A stretch of DNA of 59,140 bases from JALYUM01 sp036688685 (GCF_036688685.1 NZ_JAQQPS010000030.1:1-59140); one strand, 5' to 3'. Shown: positions 1-9,624, counted from the first letter of the stretch. Program-made: numbers and translations. The notes: generated from the letters alone by a model not told the origin.

Positions 1-52
1 GGATGTTCACGTGGCGGCGGAAACGATACGCACGTTACGTGAAATGGGCGCA
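1..52. other. Window edge downstream of the putative T6SS cargo gene
   Basis: This short stretch follows the stop codon of the first minus-strand gene. It is too short to assign. Any immunity or further type VI secretion gene would lie beyond the window edge. Confidence 0.4.
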
Positions 53-1165
53 CTAAAGAGTTGTGTATAACGAGGTGACCTTAACCCCTCCACGTAAATT
101 ATCCGAAGTCGTGAGCATCAAGCGCTTGATTCCACCAAATCCTGCTCTACCGTTTCTTCCGAATCCTCCGTCAAGGAAGGTCGTTTCTTTGCTGCCAAGC
201 GGAAACGTTTTGTGAGTAACTTTCGCCTTCACTGCTGAGCCAAAAAACTGCGCCACAGACTTCCCAAGCAGGCGACCTTTAAACAATGCCTGATACTTTC
301 CCACAGCTCGCTTTTCGATCCGAACTTTCATAAGCGCCTTATCAAGGTCCTTCCAGTGACTTTGCAAATATCCCACAGGTTCCTTTAGCCAATTTGCATT
401 AATAAAGTAATTATTAGAGAATGTTCCGACCGCCGCGGCTATTTTTCCATATAGCCCCCCGTCAGGTGAGTTTTTTCCTGGGGGATTAAAAACCTCAGTA
501 ATCGATCCCTCGACTGCTTGTCCACTATCGAGTTGCTTCAAAACTTGCGGTTGGATATCGTTTGCCGAAACTATCGCAACCGCCACGTATTCTGCGACCT
601 CGGGTGGCTCCATCGCCGAGCGGTAGTCGAATTCCGTCCCATAACTCTTAAGGACCGCCAATTTTGGGTCGAACATAGGCTTGAGAGCGCCTTGCGTGCT
701 TTCGACGCCATACGGATCTTCAGGCCTGCATATCAGATTGGATGGGACCTCTCTTTTCCCAAAAATAACCATCATCGGCTCAGGCTTTGTCTTTGGCTCG
801 GCATCATATTTTCTTGTATCAAGGTCGATGGGTTGAAAGGTTCCCATCACGATGCCGTTTGACTTCAGTACCAAGCTTCCTTTGAACTCTCGACCTACCC
901 ATATCTGGAAGATTTCTCCGTCTTCAAACTGGGCTTTTCGCAAAAGCTTTTTTTCTCGCGGACTATAAAAAACGAAGGTCGACTCAACGGTATATGTCGC
1001 TCCCTTGCTCAAATTGACGTCGAAGATCACATCCCGATGTTTGCGTAAAATGAGCTTGATGTGATCGCTGGAACGCCAACATTTCACGGCCTCCCCCGGC
1101 AGGTCAATGCAAACATCCTGTGTCGTTGCAACCGGCTTCACCGCTGCGGATTTTTTTTGGCTCAT
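53..1165 (-). CDS. Hypothetical protein, candidate T6SS cargo effector next to VgrG
   Basis: I do not recognise a domain in this protein of about 370 residues. It has no signal peptide and no clear membrane segment. The C-terminal third is rich in Lys, Gly and Phe, with a glycine-rich stretch (FLDGGFGRNGRAGFGG) near the end. The ATG at 1165 is preferred over an in-frame GTG at 1177 because GAGG lies about seven bases upstream of it; the GTG overlaps the vgrG stop. It lies directly downstream of vgrG in the same orientation, the usual place for a cargo effector or adaptor. Base composition is visibly more AT-rich than the neighbourhood, which suggests separate acquisition. The effector role is inferred from position only; an adaptor or structural role is possible. 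Confidence 0.7.
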   Translation of the reverse strand: MSQKKSAAVKPVATTQDVCIDLPGEAVKCWRSSDHIKLILRKHRDVIFDVNLSKGATYTVESTFVFYSPREKKLLRKAQFEDGEIFQIWVGREFKGSLVLKSNGIVMGTFQPIDLDTRKYDAEPKTKPEPMMVIFGKREVPSNLICRPEDPYGVESTQGALKPMFDPKLAVLKSYGTEFDYRSAMEPPEVAEYVAVAIVSANDIQPQVLKQLDSGQAVEGSITEVFNPPGKNSPDGGLYGKIAAAVGTFSNNYFINANWLKEPVGYLQSHWKDLDKALMKVRIEKRAVGKYQALFKGRLLGKSVAQFFGSAVKAKVTHKTFPLGSKETTFLDGGFGRNGRAGFGGIKRLMLTTSDNLRGGVKVTSLYTTL

Positions 1166-1173
1166 TTTTAACC

Positions 1174-3930
1174 TCACTTACGTCTCGGTTGGTGGGCAAT
1201 AAACGGCCCCAAAGGCGCGTCTTTTATCGTTGCCTTTCCATCGCTATCAAGCACCACCGTCTTCTTGGTGCCGCTGAAGCCAAAATCGATCGGTTCATCT
1301 GTCAGGTAATTTCCATCAGCATCGACGTACTTAATCTGCAAATCACGTTTGATATTCAGCTCGTGGATCTTGTTAGCGATTTCCACTGTCGGCACACTGA
1401 CCGGCCCTGCCAACTCCTTCGCAGTCGCCTTGAAATCAATCTGGCCTGGACAGGACAGCGTGATATTCCCGCCTTCGATTTTCAGAGCGCCACCCTGCGC
1501 CGTCATCAGCACATGCGTCTTCGCCGCCACCGACACCGACTTATTAGTACTGGCAACAGTCACCGCCTTGTCGGCCGTGACACGCGTTGCACCGGAATGG
1601 CTCTGGCTGCTGACCTTCCCGCTCGCCGCATGCATAGCGAGGCCATTCTTGTCAACGCCTTTGCCGTAGGTAAACAAACTGATCCCCGCTTTCACCGCAT
1701 GCCCGCTGCTTCCCTGCGCAACCAGATTGATCGTCTGCCCCGCACCCAAACTGGTGGTGGCCCCCGCCGTGAACACCGCGTTCACCGGCGTCGTCGCGAC
1801 GATCCCGGCAGGACTCGACAACTGCAGCATCGGCTCGCTCCACGCCGCCACGTCCTTGTCGACGGCGTCGAGTACCCCGGCGCTGTGCTGCATCTGCGCA
1901 ATCGCCGGCAGGTCTACTGGCGCCGGTTCCGCGCTGCCATCCTTGTTCTTGATCCCCGCCTTGTGCTCCTGCGCCGTGCGCGTCAGCGATTCCTGCAACT
2001 CGCGACTGGTTTCCACCTGCGCATGCGCCGCGCGCGCGTCCATCTGCGCCTGCGCCTGACGTTCGCTCGCCAGCAGCAGCCCCTGCCCGGCGCGCACGGC
2101 CAGGCTGTTTTCCGTCTTCAGTTCCGCACCCAGGCCCACCGTTTGCAGGCGCTGGTTGTCGCACTGGTGGCGCAGGTAGCCCAGGTTCAGTTCATCGGTG
2201 CCCTGGTGTGCAACCGCGTGGCGCTGCAGCGAGATGCGGGCCTGCCCGGCCGTGTCGTCGAACACAAGCTGGCTGTAGGCGCCGCTGCCCCACTGGCTGG
2301 TCGCCATGGCCTGACTCTTAAAACCGGACAGCACGGCCGCGTGGGCGTTGCCTTCGCGCGCACCGGGGAACCAGGCGGGGGCGTTGCCGGTGGCGGCGCC
2401 GGCGCCGTAATTGCCCTTGCTGTGCGGCGCGTCGGGCTTGCCGATACTGTTGTACAAGGCGCCGATGATGACCGGGCGGTCGATATTGCCCTCGACGAAA
2501 TCGAGCAGCACTTCCTGGCCCACGCGCGGTACGCCAACCGCGCCCCAGTTCGAGCCGGCAATCGGGGCCAGCGATGTCGCAACCCGCACCCAGGTGCCGG
2601 CGCTGTCGTTGGCGGGCGCGCCGCTGTGGTCATCCTGCACCGGGTGCGGCAGGCGGCTGTGGCTCTTCTGGTTGCCAATCTCGCGCTGCCAGTGCATCTG
2701 CACCGTCACACGGTGGTCGCGGTCGGTGTGCACCACCGCGTCCTTCGGGCCGACGACGATCGCCGTTTGCTGGCCGCGTACCGTCGGCCGCGAGTGCAGC
2801 AGAGCACCGGCCCGGTAGCGCACCGTGGCGGCAATCGCCTCGATGCGATTGCGGTAAATCGACGCATCCTCGACCGGGCCGAGGCATTCGGCGATCCGCG
2901 CCTGCACCTCGGCATCGAGGTTGTTGCGCATCGCATGTACCACCCGCGTGACGAGGAAGGTGTCGTCATGCACAGGGTGACCATCAAGCGTAAAAGTGGT
3001 GCCGGGCGCGCACGAACGCACCGTGCCGGCGCCCGTAAACGTGGTGCGGCGCGTGCCGATTGCGTCGAGCTGGCGTTCGGCGGCGCGCTGGCCCTGTTCC
3101 TGGTCCGGGTAGGCGTACTGGCCGGGTGCGTCGCGGCAGATCATCTCCGGCGTGGCGGGATACAGGCTGGTGGCGACCTGGCGGCTGCTGTGCGTGCGGT
3201 AGTCCCAGCTGGATAGTTGCACCGCGTTGGTCAGCAGGCGCGCGGTGCAGCGCCAGCGGTCGATGCTGTCTTCGCGCATGACGGCGCCGGACTGCGTGAA
3301 GCGCACGCTTGCCTGCCGGTTCGGCTTGAAGGCGCCGTTGTGGTCGGCGATGACCAGCTGGTGCCGCTCGCGGGTGTGCTCGAACCAGTAGAACAGGCCC
3401 GCCTCATCCATCAACCGTTCGGCGAAGGCCCAGTCGCTCTCCTGGTACTGGGTGCTCAGGCTGCGCTGCGGGTAAGCATCGACCAGGTCGTAGCGCCAGC
3501 TGGGGGTCAGCTTGCCTTGTGCGCGCCAGCCGTTGAACACGGCGTCGAGGATCTCGCGCACGGTTTTATATTGGAACACGCGGCTGTCGCGGTTGCGCGC
3601 CAGGAATGCCGTCCAGGGTTCCAGCGTGAGGGTGTAGCGCGCCAGACCGCCGTTGGCGCCGGACTGCTCGACCGTCGCCAGGTGGCCGTGGAAGGGGCGG
3701 CAGCGGTTGTCGGCTGTCAGCAGTTCCAGCAACGCCGGCTGACCGATCAAGTCGCGCAGCGACAAGTGCGCGTCCAGCGACAAGGCGGTGATGACGAAGC
3801 GAAAGCCGGTACGCAGACCCTCCTCGCCATGCACGCTTTCGGCCAGCAAGGTGTTGGCGCCCAGCGGCGTGGTCAGGCGCAGCAGGCGCGTGGATTGGGT
3901 ATAACTGGAGAACAGGGCGTTCAGGGACAT
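1174..3930 (-). CDS. vgrG: Type VI secretion system spike protein VgrG with C-terminal extension
   Basis: VgrG trimers form the puncturing tip of the contractile type VI secretion system and carry effectors into target cells. The 918 residues show the family order: an N-terminal gp27-like base (about residues 1-350), a gp5-like OB fold with the typical stretch GVPRVGQEVLLDFVEGNIDR, then a long beta-helical spike region containing DUF2345. After the spike comes an extra module of roughly 70 residues (DADGNYLTDEP, then LDSDGKATIKDAPLG) that resembles a transthyretin-like or Ig-like beta-sandwich. Such tails are known to bind effectors in other VgrGs. The next gene starts within about 10 bases of the stop, consistent with co-expression. 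No other T6SS core gene is in the window, so this is probably an orphan vgrG island. Confidence 0.95.
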   Translation of the reverse strand: MSLNALFSSYTQSTRLLRLTTPLGANTLLAESVHGEEGLRTGFRFVITALSLDAHLSLRDLIGQPALLELLTADNRCRPFHGHLATVEQSGANGGLARYTLTLEPWTAFLARNRDSRVFQYKTVREILDAVFNGWRAQGKLTPSWRYDLVDAYPQRSLSTQYQESDWAFAERLMDEAGLFYWFEHTRERHQLVIADHNGAFKPNRQASVRFTQSGAVMREDSIDRWRCTARLLTNAVQLSSWDYRTHSSRQVATSLYPATPEMICRDAPGQYAYPDQEQGQRAAERQLDAIGTRRTTFTGAGTVRSCAPGTTFTLDGHPVHDDTFLVTRVVHAMRNNLDAEVQARIAECLGPVEDASIYRNRIEAIAATVRYRAGALLHSRPTVRGQQTAIVVGPKDAVVHTDRDHRVTVQMHWQREIGNQKSHSRLPHPVQDDHSGAPANDSAGTWVRVATSLAPIAGSNWGAVGVPRVGQEVLLDFVEGNIDRPVIIGALYNSIGKPDAPHSKGNYGAGAATGNAPAWFPGAREGNAHAAVLSGFKSQAMATSQWGSGAYSQLVFDDTAGQARISLQRHAVAHQGTDELNLGYLRHQCDNQRLQTVGLGAELKTENSLAVRAGQGLLLASERQAQAQMDARAAHAQVETSRELQESLTRTAQEHKAGIKNKDGSAEPAPVDLPAIAQMQHSAGVLDAVDKDVAAWSEPMLQLSSPAGIVATTPVNAVFTAGATTSLGAGQTINLVAQGSSGHAVKAGISLFTYGKGVDKNGLAMHAASGKVSSQSHSGATRVTADKAVTVASTNKSVSVAAKTHVLMTAQGGALKIEGGNITLSCPGQIDFKATAKELAGPVSVPTVEIANKIHELNIKRDLQIKYVDADGNYLTDEPIDFGFSGTKKTVVLDSDGKATIKDAPLGPFIAHQPRRK

Positions 3931-4029
3931 GGCATCGTTCCAATCGGCAAGAAACTCGATTGGATGCCAGCTTGGATGGCGCTCCTTTGACTGCGATCAA
4001 GCCGCGCCCGGTTGCGGGCGCAGGTGAGG

Positions 4030-5169
4030 CTAGCGCACCACTTTCAGCTTGGTTTGCTTGCCTTGTCGATACGTGTACAGCGTCAGCGCGGCGTTGCGCA
4101 AATCGCCATGGGGGTCGAACGCAATCGCGCCGGTCACGCCCTGGTAGTTGATTTTCGCCAGCAGCGGCAGATAGACCGAAGGTGTCGACGATTTGGCCTG
4201 CTGCATGGCAGTGGCCAGCGTCATGACGGCATCGTAGGCGTACGGCGCGTAGGTTTGCAGCGGCAGCTTGAAGCGCTGCTCGTAACGCTTGGTGAACGCA
4301 TCCATGCCGGCTTCCTGCGGCCCCGTCACGCCGCCCGCCACCACGCAGGTGACCTTGTCCTCGCCCAGCGCGTCGCCCGCCAGGCGCGGCATTTTTTCGG
4401 AACAGACGCCGTCGCCGGACACCAGTTTGGCGGCGATGCCCAGCGCTTTCATCTGGCGCAGCATGGGGCCGGCCACCGCGTCCATGCCGCCGTAGAAAAT
4501 CACATCCGGTTGTTTGGCGCGGATCTGGGTCAGGATGGCGTTGAAATCGGTGGCCTTGTCGGTCGTGTACTGGCGGCTGACGATCAGCCCGGCGCCGCCC
4601 GGCATCGACTTGATGCCCTTGACGAATTCATCGGCCAGGCCCTGGCCGAAGGCGGTGCGGTCGTCGATTACCGCGATCTTTTTGGCGTGTAAGGTGTCGA
4701 CCGAATAACGGGCCAGCGCGCGGCCGATCAGATTGTCATTGGCCACCACCCGAAACGCTGTTTTAAAACCCTGGCTGGTGTAGACCGGCGACGTGGTCGC
4801 CGGCGAAATTTGCGGAATGCCGGCGGCGCTGTAGATCTTGGAAGCCGGTACCGTGGTGCCCGAATTGAGGTGACCGACCACGCCGACCGCCCCGGCATCG
4901 ACCAGCTTCTGCGCCACCGCCGTGCCCTGCTTCGGGTCGCTGGCGTCGTCCTCGGCCAGCAGCACCCATTTGACCTTTTTGCCGTCGATCATGACGCCCC
5001 TGGCATTCAGGTCTTCGATGGCCAGGCGGGCGCCGTTCTCGGTGTCCTTGCCCTGGTGCGCGCCGGGGCCGGAGACCGACGCGGCGCTGCCGATCTTCAC
5101 CTCGATCTGGGCCAGAGCGGGAAGCGCGGCAAGGGATACAACAAGCGCAAGGGCGGTGCGAACGGGCAT
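4030..5169 (-). CDS. Branched-chain amino-acid-type ABC transporter substrate-binding protein
   Basis: Periplasmic binding protein of the LivJ/LivK family (peripla_BP_6). The start at 5169 has GAGGAG nine bases upstream and gives a clean signal peptide (MPVRTALALVVSLAALPALA, cleaved near AQ). Family-typical stretches follow: KIGSAASVSGPGAHQGKD for ligand-site entry, then NGARLAIEDLN and VVGHLNSGTTVPASKIY. Length of about 379 residues is normal. No permease or ATPase gene is adjacent, so it either serves a transporter encoded elsewhere or acts as a solitary binding protein. The ligand cannot be read from the sequence; branched-chain amino acids are the default guess. Confidence 0.92.
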   Translation of the reverse strand: MPVRTALALVVSLAALPALAQIEVKIGSAASVSGPGAHQGKDTENGARLAIEDLNARGVMIDGKKVKWVLLAEDDASDPKQGTAVAQKLVDAGAVGVVGHLNSGTTVPASKIYSAAGIPQISPATTSPVYTSQGFKTAFRVVANDNLIGRALARYSVDTLHAKKIAVIDDRTAFGQGLADEFVKGIKSMPGGAGLIVSRQYTTDKATDFNAILTQIRAKQPDVIFYGGMDAVAGPMLRQMKALGIAAKLVSGDGVCSEKMPRLAGDALGEDKVTCVVAGGVTGPQEAGMDAFTKRYEQRFKLPLQTYAPYAYDAVMTLATAMQQAKSSTPSVYLPLLAKINYQGVTGAIAFDPHGDLRNAALTLYTYRQGKQTKLKVVR

Positions 5170-5239
5170 GGCAGCAAACTCCTCAGGGAACGTAGCCTGA
5201 TTGTAAATGCTGCAACTCAAACACAGCGCGCCGCTGAGC

Positions 5240-7387
5240 TCAGGCGGCGCGCCCGATGTGCGCCACGGTGGCCGGCGGCAGCATCGGCCCCATCAAGCCA
5301 CCCGGGGCGCGCAGCATCGCTTCAAACTCCGCCGCCGGCACCGGTTTGCTGCGCAGGTAGCCCTGGTATTGGTCGCATTCGAGTGCGCGCAGGTATTCCA
5401 GTTGCTCGGCCGTTTCGACGCCTTCGGCAATCACTTGCAGGCGCAGGCTGTGCGCCAGCGCGATGACGGAGCGCACAATGGCCGCATCGTCCGCGTCGGA
5501 ATTGATATCGCGGACAAACGAGCGGTCAATTTTGAGCGTATCGAGGCGGAACTGTTTCAGGTAGCTGAGGCTGGAATAACCCGTGCCGAAATCGTCGACC
5601 GAGATATGGATACCCTGCGCGCTCAATTGCTCGAGAATGCGCACCGCATCCTGCGGGTTGTGCATGACCACGCTTTCAGTCACTTCCAGCTCCAGGTATT
5701 CGCCGGGCATGCCGGTCTCTTCCAGCACGGCGGCCACCAGTTCCGGCAAATCTTTCTGGCGGAACTGGTAGGCCGACAGATTCACGGCCACGCGCAGGCG
5801 TGCCAGGCCGGCCACTTGCCAGGCCTGGTTCTGTTCGCACGCGGTGCGCAGCACCCAGGCGCCGAGCGGGATGATCAGGCCGATTTCTTCGGCCACGCCA
5901 ATGAAATCGTTCGGTGGCACCAGGCCGCGCGTGGGACAGCGCCAGCGCACCAGCGCTTCCATTGCCACCACCGCGCCGCTGGCCACGTCGACCTTCGGCT
6001 GGTAGTGCAGCTCAAATTCCTTGCGCTCGAGCGCCCGGCGCAGCGACTGCTCCATCTGCAGGCGTGCGCCGGCGGCGGCATTCATTTCAGGGGCAAAAAA
6101 CTGGTAGTTGCCGCGCCCGACCTTTTTTGCGTGGTACATCGCGCTGTCGGCGTTGCTCATCAATTCGCGCAAGGTGGTGCCGTCTTCCGGGAAAATGCTG
6201 ATGCCGATGCTGCCGGACACGCTTTGTTGCTGACCCTCAATGTCCATCGGCACGGCCAGCACCTCAAGCAATTTCTGCGCGACGGTACCGGCACCAGTGG
6301 GCGTGCCGATCTCCGCCAGCAGCACGACGAATTCGTCGCCGCCCAGGCGCGCCACCGTGTCTTCGGCGCGCAGACCTGACGTCAGGCGCGTGGCCACTTC
6401 CTGCAACAGCTTGTCGCCGTAGTGGTGGCCCATCGAATCGTTGATGGTTTTGAAGCGGTCCAGGTCGATGAACATCAGCGCGAAGCGCTTGCCCGAGCGG
6501 CCGCTCGCGGTAATGGCCTGGGTGATGCGGTCTTCCAGCAGGCTGCGGTTGGGCAGGCGCGTCAGGGTGTCGTGCAGGGCCAGGTGGTGCAACTGGCTGT
6601 TGGCGTGGCTGAGCGAATCGACCAGGTTGGCAGTACGGGCTGCCAGGCGCGCGTCCACCACCGACAGCAGCAGGGTAATCGTCAGCAGCGACATGGCGGC
6701 CATGCCGACCAGCATCGCCAGCCAGTCGGCATTCACGCCGCCGGTGGCCGTGCAGATGCTGCCCAGGCCGAAGCGCGCCGCGGCCATGCCGGTGTAGTGC
6801 ATGGCAATCACGGCCAGCCCCATGGCGGCGGCTGCGCCGGCTTTCTTGACCTGCGCCACCAAGCCATATGCGGAGCGCAAGGTAAACGCCAGCCACAGCG
6901 CCACGATCGACGCCACGACGGCGATGACGACCGACACCGCGACGACAGCAGGATCGTAATAGATGCCCGGATTCATTTTCAGTGCGGCCATACCCAGGTA
7001 ATGCATGCTGCTAATACCGGCACCCATCAACACGCCGCCGAGCAGGATGTCGAGGCGGTGGATGGTCGGACGCGTGACGATGCGCAGGGCGAACGCCGAG
7101 ACGCCAATCGCCACCAGCAGCGACACCAGCGTCCACAGCAAATCGTAGCTGAGCCGGATCGGCAGCGAAAACGCCAGCATGCCAATAAAGTGCATCGACC
7201 AGATGCCGCAGCCCATGGCCACGGCGCCGCCCGCCAGCCAAAGGGTACTGGCGCGGCCCTCGGTCTCGGTGACACGTCCGGCCAGGCTCAGTGCGGTGTA
7301 TGACGCCAGCATCGCCACGAAGACGGACAACAGCACCAAGCTGATTTGGTAATTACCGGTTAGATATGACACAAGAGTCCCGAACAA
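5240..7387 (-). CDS. MHYT-GGDEF-EAL cyclic-di-GMP signalling membrane protein
   Basis: A membrane sensor fused to cyclic-di-GMP enzymes. The N-terminal 240 residues form a seven-helix MHYT domain with three repeats of the motif (WSMHFIGM, SSMHYLGM, IAMHYTGM), thought to bind copper and sense a diatomic gas. Then come a GGDEF domain with intact active site LGGDEF and an RxxD inhibitory site (RAED) five residues before it, and an EAL domain with EALVRW and DDFGTGYSS. Both enzymatic signatures look intact, so it could make and degrade the messenger. The reported start is TTG. A GTG at 7372 with GGGA five bases upstream is an equally good start and removes only five residues. Confidence 0.93.
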   Translation of the reverse strand: MFGTLVSYLTGNYQISLVLLSVFVAMLASYTALSLAGRVTETEGRASTLWLAGGAVAMGCGIWSMHFIGMLAFSLPIRLSYDLLWTLVSLLVAIGVSAFALRIVTRPTIHRLDILLGGVLMGAGISSMHYLGMAALKMNPGIYYDPAVVAVSVVIAVVASIVALWLAFTLRSAYGLVAQVKKAGAAAAMGLAVIAMHYTGMAAARFGLGSICTATGGVNADWLAMLVGMAAMSLLTITLLLSVVDARLAARTANLVDSLSHANSQLHHLALHDTLTRLPNRSLLEDRITQAITASGRSGKRFALMFIDLDRFKTINDSMGHHYGDKLLQEVATRLTSGLRAEDTVARLGGDEFVVLLAEIGTPTGAGTVAQKLLEVLAVPMDIEGQQQSVSGSIGISIFPEDGTTLRELMSNADSAMYHAKKVGRGNYQFFAPEMNAAAGARLQMEQSLRRALERKEFELHYQPKVDVASGAVVAMEALVRWRCPTRGLVPPNDFIGVAEEIGLIIPLGAWVLRTACEQNQAWQVAGLARLRVAVNLSAYQFRQKDLPELVAAVLEETGMPGEYLELEVTESVVMHNPQDAVRILEQLSAQGIHISVDDFGTGYSSLSYLKQFRLDTLKIDRSFVRDINSDADDAAIVRSVIALAHSLRLQVIAEGVETAEQLEYLRALECDQYQGYLRSKPVPAAEFEAMLRAPGGLMGPMLPPATVAHIGRAA

Positions 7388-7593
7388 AAAATCAATCCCG
7401 TCTATTTATCGGCGCAATACACTGAGATATATGGACGAGCGCAATAACCATAATTACTTTATAGAAACGTAGATTAGCATAGTTTTTGTGAAGCAACTCA
7501 TTGTGCATAAAGCCAATGCCACAGCGCAGGTTCAACCATTTCCACCAGTTCAGGCACACTGTCATGACTTTCTGCCACTCCGGATTTTTTGAC

Positions 7594-8208
7594 ATGACGA
7601 TGCACTTCTACCAGCCGCGCGACGGCCACGGCCTGCCGCACGATCCCTTCAATGCCATTGTCGGCCCGCGCCCGATCGGCTGGATTTCGTCGATGGGCGA
7701 AGACGGCGCACTGAACCTGGCGCCTTACAGTTTTTTTAATGCCTTCAATTACACGCCGCCGATCATCGGCTTTGCCAGCATCGGCGCCAAGGACACGCTG
7801 CGCAACATCAGGCAAACGCGCGAGTTCGTCTGGAACCTGGTGACCCGCCCGCTGGCCGAGGCGATGAATGCGACCTGCGCGCCGGTGGCGCCCGGTGTCA
7901 GCGAATTCGCCCTGGCCGGCTTGCGCCCGGTGGCGTCGAACGTCGTCAAGGTGCCGCGCGTGGGCGAAAGCCAGGTCGCCTTTGAATGTCGCTGCACCCA
8001 AATCCTGCAGCTGGAAGGCGCGGACGGCGCCCAGGTGCCAACCTGGCTGATCCTGGGCGAAGTGGTGGGCGTGCATATTGAGAAGGGCTTGCTGGTCGAC
8101 GGCGTCTACGACACAGCCAACGCCGGCCACGTGCTGCGCGGCGGTGGCCCGGCCGACTATTTTTCAGTGGGGCCGGAACAACTGTTCAAGATGCATCGAC
8201 CACGCTGA
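7594..8208 (+). CDS. Flavin reductase-like domain protein (DIM6/NTAB family)
   Basis: FMN-binding split-barrel protein of the flavin reductase-like family, which usually supplies or uses reduced flavin in oxidoreductase reactions. The signature is AIVGPRPIGWISS followed by NLAPYSFFNAFNYTPPIIGF, and the length of about 204 residues fits. The start at 7594 is chosen because homology begins at MHFYQPRDGH; an upstream in-frame ATG at 7501 would add unrelated sequence, and an ATG at 7600 is also possible. It stands alone and divergent from the MHYT gene. The substrate is unknown. Confidence 0.9.
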   Translation: MTMHFYQPRDGHGLPHDPFNAIVGPRPIGWISSMGEDGALNLAPYSFFNAFNYTPPIIGFASIGAKDTLRNIRQTREFVWNLVTRPLAEAMNATCAPVAPGVSEFALAGLRPVASNVVKVPRVGESQVAFECRCTQILQLEGADGAQVPTWLILGEVVGVHIEKGLLVDGVYDTANAGHVLRGGGPADYFSVGPEQLFKMHRPR

Positions 8209-8302
8209 GTTACTTCGCGGAATTGTGTTGCCGGACAAACGCCCTGAAATATTCACATCGGCTAGACTAGTTTTTGCACTTTCGCACTCACCAGGAGATT
8301 GT

Positions 8303-8770
8303 ATGGACACAACGTGGATTGTTTCAGCGGACGCCGGCCGGGCGCGCTTTTTTTTGGAATCGCATCCCAACAAGCCCCTGCAGGAAATGGACGACATGGT
8401 CAATGGCGCCGCGCGCCTGCGCGACAGCGAGATCAATACAGACGGCATGAGTCCGCTGTCGGCCGGTAAAAGCAGCCACGGCACCGGCGGCGCCCTGCCC
8501 GGCAGCCAGTACGAACCGCAAACCACGCCCGAGCAGCACAATGCCGAAATCTTCGCCAAGGAAATTTCCGGCTTCCTGCTGCAAGCGCAGCGCGACGGCA
8601 AGTTCAAGAAACTGGCGCTGGTCGCCTCGCCCAAATTCCTCGGCCTGCTACGTGTGGCGCTCGATCCCCAGTTGAAACACCTGGTGAGTTTTGAAATCAA
8701 CAAGGACTACACCCATTCCAACGGCCACCAGCTGCAGGAACAAATCAAGGCGCATCACGCCCACCATTAA
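8303..8770 (+). CDS. Host attachment family protein
   Basis: Small cytosolic-looking protein of about 155 residues matching the family named for a protein required for attachment to host cells (Pfam Host_attach). Visible hallmarks are the N-terminal WIVSADAGRARFF, the EQHNAEIFAKEISGFL helix and the stretch ASPKFLGLLRVAL. The ATG at 8303 is preceded by AGGAG with good spacing. The family fold resembles eRF1/Pelota domains and its biochemical role is not settled. It is followed after 26 bases by a secreted metallo-beta-lactamase-fold hydrolase and probably shares its mRNA. Confidence 0.9.
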   Translation: MDTTWIVSADAGRARFFLESHPNKPLQEMDDMVNGAARLRDSEINTDGMSPLSAGKSSHGTGGALPGSQYEPQTTPEQHNAEIFAKEISGFLLQAQRDGKFKKLALVASPKFLGLLRVALDPQLKHLVSFEINKDYTHSNGHQLQEQIKAHHAHH

Positions 8771-8796
8771 TCGTCGCCCCGCCGAGGAGAATCCGC

Positions 8797-9615
8797 ATGA
8801 CGCATCCCATCCTGAGTTCCCTCGGCGCAGCCTTGCTGCTGTCCGCCACCACCTCCGCGCAAGCGCAGAACAAGACCGACGTCCAGTGGCTGGGCCAGGC
8901 GACATTTAAAATCACCACGCCCGGCGGCAAGGTCATCGTGATCGACCCGTACCTCACCGCCAACCCGAAAACACCGGACGCCTATAAAAAACTGGAAGCG
9001 CTGGGCAAGGTCGACCTGATCCTGGTTACCCACGGCCACAACGACCACTTCGCCGATGCGCCCGCGTTGGCCAGGCTGAACAATGCACCCGTGTACGGCC
9101 CGGCCGGGTTGATGCAGTCGGTGGTGGCGCTGGAGATCTTGCCGGCCAATCTAGCCATGCGTTTTGGCAAAAGCGGCACCGTCACGCCGCTGGGGCCTGA
9201 CATCAAGATCACCGCCGTCCATGCCGAGCACAGTTCAGAGCTGGGCTGGAAGAATCCTGCCAGCGGCAAGGACGAAGTGCACGTGGGTGGCGAGCCGGTG
9301 GGCTACATCATCGAGCTGGAAAACGGCTTCAAAATTTATCACGCCGGCGACACTGGCCTGTTTGGCGACATGAAGCTGATTGGTGACTATTACAAGCCGG
9401 ACCTGGCCTTGATCCCGATCGGTGGCTACTTCGTGATGAGCCCGAAAGATGCCGCCTATGCCACCCGCGAATGGCTGCATCCCCGCTACGTGATACCGAT
9501 GCATTACGGGACCACGCCGCAGCTGAAGGGCACGCCGGCCGAGTACGCGGCCGCGCTGGGCAGCAGCCGGACCAAGGTGATGGCGCTTAATCCCGGAGAC
9601 AAAACGACGTTTTGA
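8797..9615 (+). CDS. Secreted metal-dependent hydrolase, metallo-beta-lactamase fold (UPF0173-like)
   Basis: A 272-residue MBL-fold hydrolase. The N-terminus is a signal peptide (cleavage near AQAQN), so it probably acts in the periplasm. Metal ligands are in place: the HxHxDH motif in THGHNDHFAD, a His in AVHAEHSS, an Asp in YHAGDTGLFGD and a C-terminal His in VIPMHYGT. The pattern matches the UPF0173/L-ascorbate lactonase-like group. GAGGAG lies upstream of the start. Its stop faces the DUF2058 gene with only nine bases between them. The substrate is unknown. Confidence 0.9.
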   Translation: MTHPILSSLGAALLLSATTSAQAQNKTDVQWLGQATFKITTPGGKVIVIDPYLTANPKTPDAYKKLEALGKVDLILVTHGHNDHFADAPALARLNNAPVYGPAGLMQSVVALEILPANLAMRFGKSGTVTPLGPDIKITAVHAEHSSELGWKNPASGKDEVHVGGEPVGYIIELENGFKIYHAGDTGLFGDMKLIGDYYKPDLALIPIGGYFVMSPKDAAYATREWLHPRYVIPMHYGTTPQLKGTPAEYAAALGSSRTKVMALNPGDKTTF

Positions 9616-9624
9616 TGTTTCTGT

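Noticed and set aside
1120..3216. A very long plus-strand open frame (about 698 codons) opposite vgrG
   Set aside because: It is an antisense shadow created by GC-rich codon use. Its translation is Arg/His-rich without domains, and vgrG on the other strand has clear homology.
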